Shown: piece by piece, positions 45,821 to 53,642 of the stretch | How the letters are laid out: each line of letters begins with the position of its first letter | How positions within the stretch are numbered: the first letter of the stretch is position 1 | Source of the DNA: Eubacterium sp. | GTDB taxonomy: Bacteria; Bacillota; Clostridia; Lachnospirales; Lachnospiraceae | Direction of reading: 5' to 3' | Assembly: GCA_017514785.1 (NCBI GenBank) | Contig: JAFWIO010000009.1 | Span: 1 to 64,000, forward strand | Length of the DNA: 64,000 nucleotides | The notes under the pieces: model-generated | Databases searched by the model: none | What the model was told of the DNA's origin: nothing | Seen by the model: only the letters and a program-made list of their open reading frames with translations | Made by a program: the position numbers and the translations under genes

Positions 45821-46795
45821 ATGAATGTTAAAGAGCAAGTTTTAAACCAACTAGAAAAGAATAAGGGAGAATACATTTCTGGCGGCAGCCTATCCGAGGA
45901 TTTGGGTGTAAGTAGAAATGCTATTTGGAAAGCCATCCAAAGTTTGATTAAGGATGGTTATTTGATTGAGTCTAAATCTAGAAAAGGTTACCTTTTGCAA
46001 GAAGACAGCGATATATTATCTACTCAAAGTATAAGTAAATATTTAAAAAACGATTTAGATATAAAGGTTGTCCCTACTTGTTCTTCTACTAACGATATGT
46101 TGGTGGATCTAGCGCACGATGGTGCGAAGGAAGGAACTGTGATTATATCCACAGAACAGACTAAGGGAAAAGGTAGAACTGGCAAGTCTTTCTACTCGCC
46201 AAAGGATACTGGAGTTTATATAAGTATACTTCTTCGCCCTGACACGTCGCCTGAGGATTCTTTGTACTTTACTACTATAGCTGCAGTGGCTACCGCCAAA
46301 GCAATAGAGAGTGTATCTGATAAGAAGGCTGACATTAAATGGGTGAATGACGTTTATATAGAAGGAAAAAAAGTTTGTGGCATTTTGACAGAGGCTGCTC
46401 TTAGTATGGAGATGAACAAGTTAGATTACGCTGTGGTTGGAATAGGCATTAACATTACTCCGCCAAAGGGTGGTTTTCCTAAAGACATAAAAAAAATTGC
46501 TACCACTGTTTTTGATAAAAAAGCTGATAGCAAAAATAAGACAAGTATTCTAGTAGCAAATCTACTCGACTACTATATGGATTACTATAAATCAAATGAT
46601 ATGAAATCTCATTTGAAAGAATATATCAACCGCTCTAACATCATCGGCAAAAACATTGAAATTGAAAAAGAGAATATGAAAATAAGAGCTAGAGCGATTG
46701 ACATTGATTCTAAATGTAGGTTGATTGTGAAGGATGAGCTAGGGAAAGAGCATACCCTATCTTATGGTGAAGTCTCCATAGACATCCAAGACTAA
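45821..46795 (+). CDS. birA: bifunctional biotin-protein ligase / biotin operon repressor
   Basis: A 324-residue BirA. The N-terminal winged helix (ISGGSLSEDLGVSRNAIWKAIQSL) binds DNA; the catalytic domain activates biotin and puts it on carboxylase carrier proteins, with GKGRTGKSFYSP, IKWVNDVYI and KKVCGILTEA as its biotin/AMP motifs; a short C-terminal SH3-like domain follows. The DNA-binding part is present, so it can repress through the operator just upstream. I start it at the ATG at 45821; a GTG and ATG seven codons earlier sit inside the promoter. There is no Shine-Dalgarno sequence, see the leaderless note. Confidence 0.93.
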   Translation: MNVKEQVLNQLEKNKGEYISGGSLSEDLGVSRNAIWKAIQSLIKDGYLIESKSRKGYLLQEDSDILSTQSISKYLKNDLDIKVVPTCSSTNDMLVDLAHDGAKEGTVIISTEQTKGKGRTGKSFYSPKDTGVYISILLRPDTSPEDSLYFTTIAAVATAKAIESVSDKKADIKWVNDVYIEGKKVCGILTEAALSMEMNKLDYAVVGIGINITPPKGGFPKDIKKIATTVFDKKADSKNKTSILVANLLDYYMDYYKSNDMKSHLKEYINRSNIIGKNIEIEKENMKIRARAIDIDSKCRLIVKDELGKEHTLSYGEVSIDIQD

Positions 46796-46841
46796 TCAAC
46801 TATATTTTTTCAAAATTAGTCTGCAAATAAAGGAAATCAAC

Positions 46842-47210
46842 CTACTCATAAATGGCACACTTTCTAACTGTAATAGTTTTTTCTCTGCCATTTACATATT
46901 TAAACGTCTCAGAGACTTTCACATCTAATAAGCCTTCTTTATAATTGACGCCCATTACTTTGACGGAAATTTTTCCGTCACTTTTTATATTGTAGGAAAC
47001 TACATTTATAAAATGAGCAACCATTTCTTTGTCGGAGGTGATATCCGTCTGGCCATCTGCATGAGAGGCTTTGACGGTTTGCTTCACTGCCCCAGACACA
47101 GCTTTTTCCAATTCATCTTGTCTGGAAGCGCGACTCTGCTCCGACAAAAGTGTTAAACTAATCAAAGTAACTATAACTGCTATTCCAATGATTGTAATAA
47201 ATTGTTTCAT
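46842..47210 (-). CDS. pseudopilin-like protein, last gene of the Tad-like operon
   Basis: A 122-residue protein with one N-terminal hydrophobic helix (residues 3-23, FITIIGIAVIVTLISLTLL) and a mixed alpha/beta outer part. That is the shape of TadE-type or minor pilin proteins, but I recognise no named domain and there is no conserved Glu near the N-terminus. GGGG lies 11 bases before the ATG. It follows the beta-helix gene by 12 bases and ends the nine-gene run. No terminator is visible between it and the converging birA gene. Confidence 0.6.
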   Translation of the reverse strand: MKQFITIIGIAVIVTLISLTLLSEQSRASRQDELEKAVSGAVKQTVKASHADGQTDITSDKEMVAHFINVVSYNIKSDGKISVKVMGVNYKEGLLDVKVSETFKYVNGREKTITVRKCAIYE

Positions 47211-47222
47211 CTCGATTCCCCA

Positions 47223-49739
47223 CTATTGTTTGATAACTTTTCCAGACACAGTTTGATTTGTAGAATGATCAATTTTGTGTCCATTGTTTTTAATATTATT
47301 TCTTAACTCTACCATTTCGTCTTTTTCTATTTCGACTGTGTAGAGATAATCTTCTTCGTTGTTAAGAGATTTATTCAACTCGTTTTTCAAGCTCCTTTTC
47401 CACTTCGACCTAGGGTCTAGAGTCTCGATAAATTCTTTTGAAATAAATCTCACCTCTGTTTTATCGTAGTAGTCTTCCAGTATCGTTACATACATTTCAC
47501 CAGTACATGTGATGGACCCTTGATAATTTGACGCCGCCAAATAAAGTTTATATCTATTTTCCTCACTTGTGTTTATATAGTTTTCTGTTTTAAGATTGTA
47601 CCCTTGTGCTACTACACTTCCACTTAGATTGACAATCTTTGTCACTCGTACAGGATAAGTTACATCTGTATGCAGATTGTTTTCTACATTTACCTTTTTG
47701 GTAAGTTCCTTCGCCGTCAAAGTAATCTTTTGACCCACTACATAATATCTATCCACAGTAGTCATACTAAGCGATGAAATTATAATTTCATCCCACATTG
47801 CATACAATGTAGTGTCTGAAGAAATCAATTTATCAAGTCCTGGTTTCATCACTTCTCCAGTGCCATCTGCTGACAAATTCCAATGCTTATTTACGTTCAA
47901 AACAAACCCAATGCGGCTAACAATATTGTCGCTAATCTGGTAGTACTCACTCCAAAAAGCAAATTCATCTTTTGGAAGATTAGCTACTGGATCTAGGGAG
48001 TTTCCATTATACTTAACGTCATACCTTTCACTGATAATCATATATCTTGAGGTATCAAAGGAAGTGCTTTTTCCAGATGGACGAATTAAATATCCACCCT
48101 TCATAGCAAACTTTTTAGTTACATCTTTGCCTTCTTCCTCGTCCTCACTAGTTCCTTCGCAGTATAATTCCTTTTCTGCATTAGCTCCGTAAGTAACATC
48201 CACCAATATTGTTCCTTTAGTTTTAATCTCTGAATCAATGTATGAAACCAGAACATTTGATATCCATATTTTCCCTGTTACATCTATATGCTTTCCTTTG
48301 GGCAAATACACAGTGTTATTGGCATTTATGTATCCAACATTAGAAAGTTCTAGTATTCCATTCAGATACACTCCCTCACCTTTGTTAGCAGTGTTACTTT
48401 CAATCTTTGTGCTAGGCATCTTAACCGTGCCAGTGCTAGCAATCATAACACCACCGCCCAAATCACTCTCGTTATTTTTAATATTTCCTTCCACTAATTT
48501 CACAACAGTGTTTACGTGTAGTCCGCCACCTCCAGTGGTCGCTTTATTACCAGATAACGTAGTGCTTGTGATAATCACTTCGTCAGTGGTCTTTCCTTTG
48601 ACGCCCTCGGAAAAGCATATTCCACCACCATAATTACCGGCGGTATTATTTGTAATATTCATATTGGATATAACTATTTTTGAATAACGTCCACTGCTTG
48701 GTTTTCCGACAGATATACCTCCACCAGATACATCAGTTTTATTGCCTGTAATAGTTCCTCCTTCAAAAATGCTCAATCCACCGGAAACATCTGATCCACC
48801 GTTACATCTTACTCCCCCACCACTGTTTTTGGCGTAGTTTCCTGAAACTGTTGGACCACTTCCATTTTTTCCAAACGACAAAGACCCTTCGTTTCCGACA
48901 AATATTCCTCCACCTGTTTTGCCTGCAGTATTATTGTAAATACTACCGGCGGATACTATAACGTTTCCTTCTGTGGAAAATATTCCTCCGCCTTCTTCAG
49001 CAGCCTGATTACTGTAAATAGAGCCCGCATTCACAATAATATTTGAAAAATCTTTTCCATATAAAGCGCCACCTTCAGTTCCAGACTTGCATCCATGAAT
49101 CTTCGCGCCGCTATATACATTTATCGAACCACTTATGCACTTTATAGCTCCGCCATTATTTCCTTCGCAGTTTGAAATTTCTCCGTACACACTTGTATTT
49201 CCATACGACCTAATGGGCGCAGCCTCATTTGTCCTCATCGTATTTTTCGCATTCATCAAAATACAATTAGCACCGATAGTAAGCGATGCATCAGAACCCA
49301 CATAAAAGAACTCATTACACTGTCTACTATCAGTGAAGTAATTCTTAGAGCCATTTAAAGTCAGTTTATATGTTGTTTTTGTATAACCCCATTCTATTTC
49401 TGTAGTTCCTGATAGTTTTATACACCTAAGCGGGTTAGAGGAAGAATTCACTGTGGCACTCATACTTTGTGAGCGTCTTATTGTCTGATTTCCGCCACTG
49501 GCATATATTCTAAACTTACCATTTTCTACATTTATAGTTTCGGTAATAGCTGTAACATCTGTCACAGCTATATACTTCCACGACGAAGTGCCCTTCGACA
49601 AAGCCTCCTTTAGTTCACTACCTTTAGTAACTATATAAGGACTGCTGCTTGTTCCACTTCCAGATAAAGCTCTAACATCTTTTTTATAAGCACACACTAT
49701 AAATAGTGCGAATAAAAACATAATTATTATTTTTTTCAT
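47223..49739 (-). CDS. secreted right-handed beta-helix surface protein
   Basis: An 838-residue exported protein. A signal peptide (KKIIIMFLFALFIVCAY) is followed by about 350 residues of parallel beta-helix repeats with the GGGI/GGAI and NxAxxxGGGI patterns found in polymorphic outer membrane and pectate-lyase-like adhesins. A C-terminal half follows with an InlB-like piece (YAMWDEI) and Ig-like strands. The start overlaps the stop of the preceding pseudopilin-like gene by four bases (ATGA), so it belongs to the Tad-like operon. No cell wall anchor is seen, so a link to the pilus-like machine is a reasonable inference: a tip adhesin or an exported cargo. Confidence 0.75.
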   Translation of the reverse strand: MKKIIIMFLFALFIVCAYKKDVRALSGSGTSSSPYIVTKGSELKEALSKGTSSWKYIAVTDVTAITETINVENGKFRIYASGGNQTIRRSQSMSATVNSSSNPLRCIKLSGTTEIEWGYTKTTYKLTLNGSKNYFTDSRQCNEFFYVGSDASLTIGANCILMNAKNTMRTNEAAPIRSYGNTSVYGEISNCEGNNGGAIKCISGSINVYSGAKIHGCKSGTEGGALYGKDFSNIIVNAGSIYSNQAAEEGGGIFSTEGNVIVSAGSIYNNTAGKTGGGIFVGNEGSLSFGKNGSGPTVSGNYAKNSGGGVRCNGGSDVSGGLSIFEGGTITGNKTDVSGGGISVGKPSSGRYSKIVISNMNITNNTAGNYGGGICFSEGVKGKTTDEVIITSTTLSGNKATTGGGGLHVNTVVKLVEGNIKNNESDLGGGVMIASTGTVKMPSTKIESNTANKGEGVYLNGILELSNVGYINANNTVYLPKGKHIDVTGKIWISNVLVSYIDSEIKTKGTILVDVTYGANAEKELYCEGTSEDEEEGKDVTKKFAMKGGYLIRPSGKSTSFDTSRYMIISERYDVKYNGNSLDPVANLPKDEFAFWSEYYQISDNIVSRIGFVLNVNKHWNLSADGTGEVMKPGLDKLISSDTTLYAMWDEIIISSLSMTTVDRYYVVGQKITLTAKELTKKVNVENNLHTDVTYPVRVTKIVNLSGSVVAQGYNLKTENYINTSEENRYKLYLAASNYQGSITCTGEMYVTILEDYYDKTEVRFISKEFIETLDPRSKWKRSLKNELNKSLNNEEDYLYTVEIEKDEMVELRNNIKNNGHKIDHSTNQTVSGKVIKQ

Positions 49740-50080
49740 CTCGCGTACCCCTCTATAACTGCTTGCTTTGAGTAATCAGTCCCAAATAGACTAAACACTG
49801 GAAGACTGACATAGTAAGTAAGCGTTACATATTTGCTAGGCTGATCTTCATAGACTGTTACATCTTCCACTGATAGATCATAACCTTTACTCTCTGCATC
49901 ATTTATACATTCAGTAATTACCTGGTCGTTGTAGTTGCTGTCTTCTATTCTGTTTATCACAACATTGTAATAGTCTCTTGCGTAGCAGTTTTGATTGTTG
50001 CTGCTAATAATAGATGTGAACAACACACACGCCAAAGTAATTGCTATCACTATTGAAAAAACTTCTATTGCTATCTTCAT
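49736..50080 (-). CDS. pseudopilin-like protein with N-terminal membrane helix
   Basis: A 114-residue protein with a hydrophobic N-terminal helix (residues 2-28; Glu6 at its start) and an outer domain of about 85 residues (YARDYYNVVINRIEDSNY, then a VTLTYYVSLPVF strand pair). It resembles TadE-like or minor pilin subunits in build and position. GGAG overlaps the end of the 133-residue gene. Its stop overlaps the beta-helix start by four bases. The exact family is not recognised. Confidence 0.6.
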   Translation of the reverse strand: MKIAIEVFSIVIAITLACVLFTSIISSNNQNCYARDYYNVVINRIEDSNYNDQVITECINDAESKGYDLSVEDVTVYEDQPSKYVTLTYYVSLPVFSLFGTDYSKQAVIEGYAR

Positions 50081-50083
50081 ACT

Positions 50084-50485
50084 CTACTCCACCACCACAT
50101 TCACATACTTTGTGCAAACTAGATTTTCTGATTTCACAACGCATTTCAGTCTGTAAACGTTCTTTCTCAAAATATCTACTGAGCCAAAGATTTTTAAATC
50201 ATCACTAATGTCATGACCTCTATAGTCTCTAGCTTTGACGTAGTCTCTAAATTCAAAGTTAGTGTCTTTGTAGTCCGCATATATGACATCGTCACTTTCT
50301 ATAGTGGGATATCTATCTTTCGCAGAATTTGCAAACTCTCGATTCGATGGACTAAGTTCAGTCTTATAGCTAGGCGACATTCCTTTCCACTTGCTACTGC
50401 AAACCAAACAAATGATACACACTAACATTATTCCTACCACCCCATAAAGGAGTGCTTCTCCATGTTCTCCAATTAACAAACTCAT
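50084..50485 (-). CDS. EHG-motif small membrane protein with outer domain (133 residues)
   Basis: Starts MSLLIGEHGEALLYGVVGIM: Glu7-His8-Gly9 and then one membrane helix, followed by about 100 residues outside with charged loops and a beta-rich C-terminus (RKNVYRLKCVVKSENLVC). It is one of four proteins in this operon with the same N-terminal motif at the same positions, and the only one with a large outer domain. That would fit a minor pilin or tip subunit. GGGGG lies 7-8 bases before the ATG. Its stop is 3 bases from the next gene. Confidence 0.65.
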   Translation of the reverse strand: MSLLIGEHGEALLYGVVGIMLVCIICLVCSSKWKGMSPSYKTELSPSNREFANSAKDRYPTIESDDVIYADYKDTNFEFRDYVKARDYRGHDISDDLKIFGSVDILRKNVYRLKCVVKSENLVCTKYVNVVVE

Positions 50486-50501
50486 TTTAATCCCCCTATC
50501 T

Positions 50502-50639
50502 TTATCCTAGTAACGAGCCAATCGATACAAGGTCTACATTTCCTAAAACTTCAATAATTAAAAACATAATGACGATAGTCATAATTGCTACTATTCCGCT
50601 AACTAAAACTCCGCCGTGTTCTATAATAAATTGTTCCAT
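50502..50639 (-). CDS. EHG-motif small membrane protein (45 residues)
   Basis: A small open frame with AGGAGG 7 bases before the ATG. The peptide starts MEQFIIEHGGVLVSGIVAIM and is one long membrane helix plus a short acidic/polar tail (EVLGNVDLVSIGSLLG). Glu7-His8-Gly9 match the other small proteins of this locus. Length and hydrophobic character recall Flp-type pilins, but there is no prepilin leader. It lies 9 bases after the 34-residue gene and 16 before the 133-residue gene. Confidence 0.75.
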   Translation of the reverse strand: MEQFIIEHGGVLVSGIVAIMTIVIMFLIIEVLGNVDLVSIGSLLG

Positions 50640-50648
50640 TCTAACCTC

Positions 50649-50753
50649 CTATCCTGTCACCACATTTAACACTTGATAAAATGCCATTACTAGACAAACA
50701 AAAATTATTCCAAAAACTATACACTGTCCCAATTCTGATAATAATATTTTCAT
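50649..50753 (-). CDS. E-L-G variant small membrane protein (34 residues)
   Basis: A 34-codon frame with AGGAGG 6 bases before the ATG, in tight order with its neighbours (9-base gaps on both sides). It starts MKILLSELGQCIVFG, so position 7 is Glu, 8 is Leu instead of His, and 9 is Gly; the rest is one membrane helix. Because it keeps the spacing, ribosome site and motif of the other three, I take it as a real gene. It is the most divergent of the set. Confidence 0.68.
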   Translation of the reverse strand: MKILLSELGQCIVFGIIFVCLVMAFYQVLNVVTG

Positions 50754-50762
50754 ACGCTCCTC

Positions 50763-52076
50763 CTATCCGTTTATTGCATTTCCTATGGATGTAGTAAACA
50801 CCATAATCATCAAAACCATATCTATCATAATTTTCACAACTCCAACTATCAGAGGTATTGATGCGAGCATAGAAGCTGCACCTATGTGATCTTGGTTCTT
50901 CATCTCCTCTGCATGACCAGCCAATTTATTATTTCTATCGAGAATAGAGTTGATTTGCTGATCCGACTGTTCTTTGCCTAATTCGTTTATCGAATAGAAC
51001 ATCTTCATCGAAGACTTTATTTCGTCTAAGTCAAACTCTTTAAGTAAGTTGTCGTATGGTTCAATGCCCACAGGATATTTTTCGAAATCAAGTAGCAGTT
51101 TTCTAATTGGCCTTTGCAAAATGAACGGGGAATTATCATAAGAATTTTCAATGGCTGATTGAACCGTATCGTTTTGTAGGTTTATTGCTACTTCTCTTAT
51201 CCAATCTGGAAAATACTTTGACAGTTCTTTTTCCATTCGCCTCTTTGCACTTTTATATGAAAGTTTTTCTCCGAAACTTAGCGAATCATAATTCTCATAT
51301 CCTTTTTCTACTAGGTTGTAATATCTCATAACCTGATTATTGTTAAGGGATGGTTCTTCTTTTAGCCAATCAAGATTCATTTTTTTGACAATTAGCAAAT
51401 ACGAACCCATCATGATGAGAAGCATAACTGTGGAAGCTATTTGATAGACCATGCTTGGTGTATAACTATATTCAGAAGGCACGATATATGCCATAATTCC
51501 ACAAGTCACCACCGTCGAAAACACCGAAATCAAAACGTTTCTCTTAACTCGCTCTACATTTTGGATAAACAATAATGTTCTATCATTCCAGTCTTTTATA
51601 TCTTGCAGCAAAATATCTATGTAGTTATCATATTCGCCGCCATGTTGCTCTATCTTAATTAGAAATTTGTGAAGAGACCTAATCCTTTTACATTTGTACT
51701 CCTTCTCCACCAAACCCAATGCTTCTTCATAAATATTTTCCGATTCCTTCGTATCTATATTTACTATTACTTCCTCTAGCAATTCTTTTACTTCACTAGT
51801 TCCAATTTTCTGAGCGTCCTGAAGAGCTAGTCTTATTTTGGGCTGTTTTTTAAATGAGTAAATCATCTGCTCCATATACATAACAGCGTCTTTGAAGCGC
51901 TCGAACAATCTTCTACGTTTTATTTCTTCTCTTTGGTAAAAAAAGTTAAATGCCACTCCTGCGCTCATGCATATAATGATTGATACAACGTTTAATCTAT
52001 ACGCTAGGCAAATTCCTAGAATAATCAATAATACTTTTGCTGAATCTCGTATCAGCGTCAAAACTTTCTTTTTCAA
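50763..52076 (-). CDS. TadB/TadC-like (GspF-domain) membrane protein
   Basis: A ~437-residue protein with membrane segments near the N-terminus (VLLIILGICLAYRL), in the middle (VLISVFSTVVTCGIMAY and VMLLIMMGSYLLIV) and at the C-terminus (VVKIMIDMVLMIMVF), with basic cytosolic loops between. This matches the platform proteins of Tad pili, though one protein does the work of the usual TadB/TadC pair. The likely start is the TTG at 52076 with GGGGGAG 7 bases upstream, inside the end of the ATPase gene (80-base overlap). Weak conservation makes the family call tentative, but the operon position supports it. Confidence 0.68.
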   Translation of the reverse strand: MKKKVLTLIRDSAKVLLIILGICLAYRLNVVSIIICMSAGVAFNFFYQREEIKRRRLFERFKDAVMYMEQMIYSFKKQPKIRLALQDAQKIGTSEVKELLEEVIVNIDTKESENIYEEALGLVEKEYKCKRIRSLHKFLIKIEQHGGEYDNYIDILLQDIKDWNDRTLLFIQNVERVKRNVLISVFSTVVTCGIMAYIVPSEYSYTPSMVYQIASTVMLLIMMGSYLLIVKKMNLDWLKEEPSLNNNQVMRYYNLVEKGYENYDSLSFGEKLSYKSAKRRMEKELSKYFPDWIREVAINLQNDTVQSAIENSYDNSPFILQRPIRKLLLDFEKYPVGIEPYDNLLKEFDLDEIKSSMKMFYSINELGKEQSDQQINSILDRNNKLAGHAEEMKNQDHIGAASMLASIPLIVGVVKIMIDMVLMIMVFTTSIGNAING

Positions 52077-53091
52077 AATCTTTCTCCCCCGCAAATGGAT
52101 TATTTATGCCTGCCAATTTAAATTTTCTAAGTAAATCCTCCGGCAAATCCTTTGTCAAAATTTTTCCATCTTCATATATCATTACTTTTTCATTTTTCTC
52201 GTTATTTCTGGACAAGCACATCACTTGAGAAATCCTCCTAGTAATCTTTTCTCCCTCCTTCACTACAGATTCTAATTGAACCGCCAAGTTTATGAAGGAA
52301 TACACATCGTTCTCGTTTATTTCTTGTCCCATATTACGCAGTCGGTCAGGAATCTTACTAGCGTCATCTAGATGAATTGTTGTTAAGCAAGAAACTCCAG
52401 CGGAAATGTTTTCCAATAAATATTTCACTTCTTCTCCTCTAGCCTCTGCTAGCAAGACCCATGTTGGTAACTGTCTCTTACTTGCCTTTAATGCTTCCGA
52501 ATAGCCAAAACTGTCGCTTATTTTAATTTCTACGCAATCTTTGCCTGGATTAATTGCAGAATATCTAAGTTCTAAATTATCCTCTATTGTATATACTCTT
52601 TCATATGGGGGTATATAATTTGTGAGGTATTTGACATACTCCGTTTTTCCTACCCCAGGCAATCCCCCGACGACTATAGTACAGTGTGCTTTAATCGCAT
52701 TTTCCATAAATGTATCTATATCCTCACTGCAGTAATTATCGTTAATCATACTATCCCTACTGATTCGACGTACTGCCGGCGTCTTTCTGATACTTATGGA
52801 TATTCCAGTATTAGTTACGGAATCATGTAAAATTGAAATTCTTAAATTATCAGTCTCAGCCTCCAATAGCGGATTATTAATGTTGAATTGGACATTCATA
52901 AGGTTACTGATCTTTGTATAAAATTGCTGAATGAAACTCTCATCCAACAGAAAGCCATCTATTTTATAACGACCTTTTTCTAGGTGATTTACCCATAACC
53001 CCTGGCTCCAATTTATATCCGTGATATTGTCATCTAATATATACTCTAATAGATTTCCGAATGCTCTATTTGGCAATGTAAGTTTTCTCAT
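51997..53091 (-). CDS. TadA/CpaF-like secretion ATPase
   Basis: A 364-residue ATPase of the type II/IV secretion family, which powers pilus assembly from the cytosol. Walker A is GGLPGVGKT (142-150); the Walker B region is WVLLAEARGEE (211-221); the histidine box is TTIHLDD (237-243). The N-terminal domain, about 130 residues, is short; CpaF proteins are commonly 400 or more. AGGAG lies 8 bases before the ATG. It follows the first small EHG protein by 28 bases and overlaps the platform protein gene. Confidence 0.88.
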   Translation of the reverse strand: MRKLTLPNRAFGNLLEYILDDNITDINWSQGLWVNHLEKGRYKIDGFLLDESFIQQFYTKISNLMNVQFNINNPLLEAETDNLRISILHDSVTNTGISISIRKTPAVRRISRDSMINDNYCSEDIDTFMENAIKAHCTIVVGGLPGVGKTEYVKYLTNYIPPYERVYTIEDNLELRYSAINPGKDCVEIKISDSFGYSEALKASKRQLPTWVLLAEARGEEVKYLLENISAGVSCLTTIHLDDASKIPDRLRNMGQEINENDVYSFINLAVQLESVVKEGEKITRRISQVMCLSRNNEKNEKVMIYEDGKILTKDLPEDLLRKFKLAGINNPFAGEKDFEKESFDADTRFSKSIIDYSRNLPSV

Positions 53092-53119
53092 ACTTTATTC
53101 TCCTGACCCTGCTTGCTTC

Positions 53120-53293
53120 TTAGTGAATTTTTCCTGCTACAGTATCGTATGAAACTGAACCAGCATAGCTATCTACTACGCCTTCTACGGCGTCTGCTAT
53201 GATAGGGCCTACTACATAAGCCACACCAACCAGAAGCAAAATACATACGGCAATAAAGATTGTTTTGCCATGTTCCTGCAAAAAAACATCCAT
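53120..53293 (-). CDS. EHG-motif small membrane protein (57 residues), first gene of the Tad-like operon
   Basis: Starts MDVFLQEHGKTIFIAVCILL, with Glu7-His8-Gly9, then a membrane helix and an acidic tail (EGVVDSYAGSVSYDTVAGKIH). The ATG at 53293 has GGGGG 10 bases before it; a longer frame of 72 residues has no support. Being first in the operon, it is probably the most abundant of the set and may be the major subunit. Size and hydrophobicity are those of Flp pilins, but there is no leader peptide with a Gly-x cleavage site. Confidence 0.75.
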   Translation of the reverse strand: MDVFLQEHGKTIFIAVCILLLVGVAYVVGPIIADAVEGVVDSYAGSVSYDTVAGKIH

Positions 53294-53448
53294 TGGTCCC
53301 GTACCCCCTTTCCTCACTATTCCATAATTGCAAACCATGATCTAAAGGTATTTTGAACAAAATGATTGCATTTTTAACGAAAACAAATATGTAACATTAG
53401 CATATTATAACATCTCTTATGCAATCCGTTGCATTTATGGTAAGGCGA
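53294..53448 (-). promoter_or_regulatory. long 5' leader of the Tad-like operon
   Basis: About 150 untranslated bases between the promoter and the first start codon. ATGCAA / TTGCAT at 53419-53434 forms a small hairpin, and the GATTGCAT piece recurs in complementary form (ATGATTGCAT region at 53362-53371), so two foldings are possible. I do not recognise a c-di-GMP or other known riboswitch. Confidence 0.35.
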
Positions 53449-53477
53449 ATAATACCACTTCAAAATTTAGGTGTCAA
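53449..53477 (-). promoter_or_regulatory. promoter of the Tad-like operon
   Basis: Minus strand TTGACA, 17-base spacer, TATTAT: consensus -35 and near-consensus -10, start near 53442. The rest of the gap (53478-53598) is AT-rich with no gene. Confidence 0.82.
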
Positions 53478-53598
53478 CAAAAAAATTAAAAAAAGTTAAA
53501 CTTTTTTCTCAAAGGTCACTCGCTCGTAAAAAACTTGTTTTTTGTAAGCAAAATATGTGGCTTATAGAATTAAAAAACTATAATTCTGCAAATAAAAA

Positions 53599-53622
53599 AC
53601 AGCGGCCTTTCGGTCGCTGTTT
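53599..53622 (-). terminator. terminator after the CobL/CbiT-like gene
   Basis: Minus strand AACAGCG(A)CC / GG(C)CGCTGTT stem, then TTTTTATT. It isolates this gene from the Tad-like operon. Confidence 0.8.
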
Positions 53623-53642
53623 TAGTATTGTTAATATATTAT

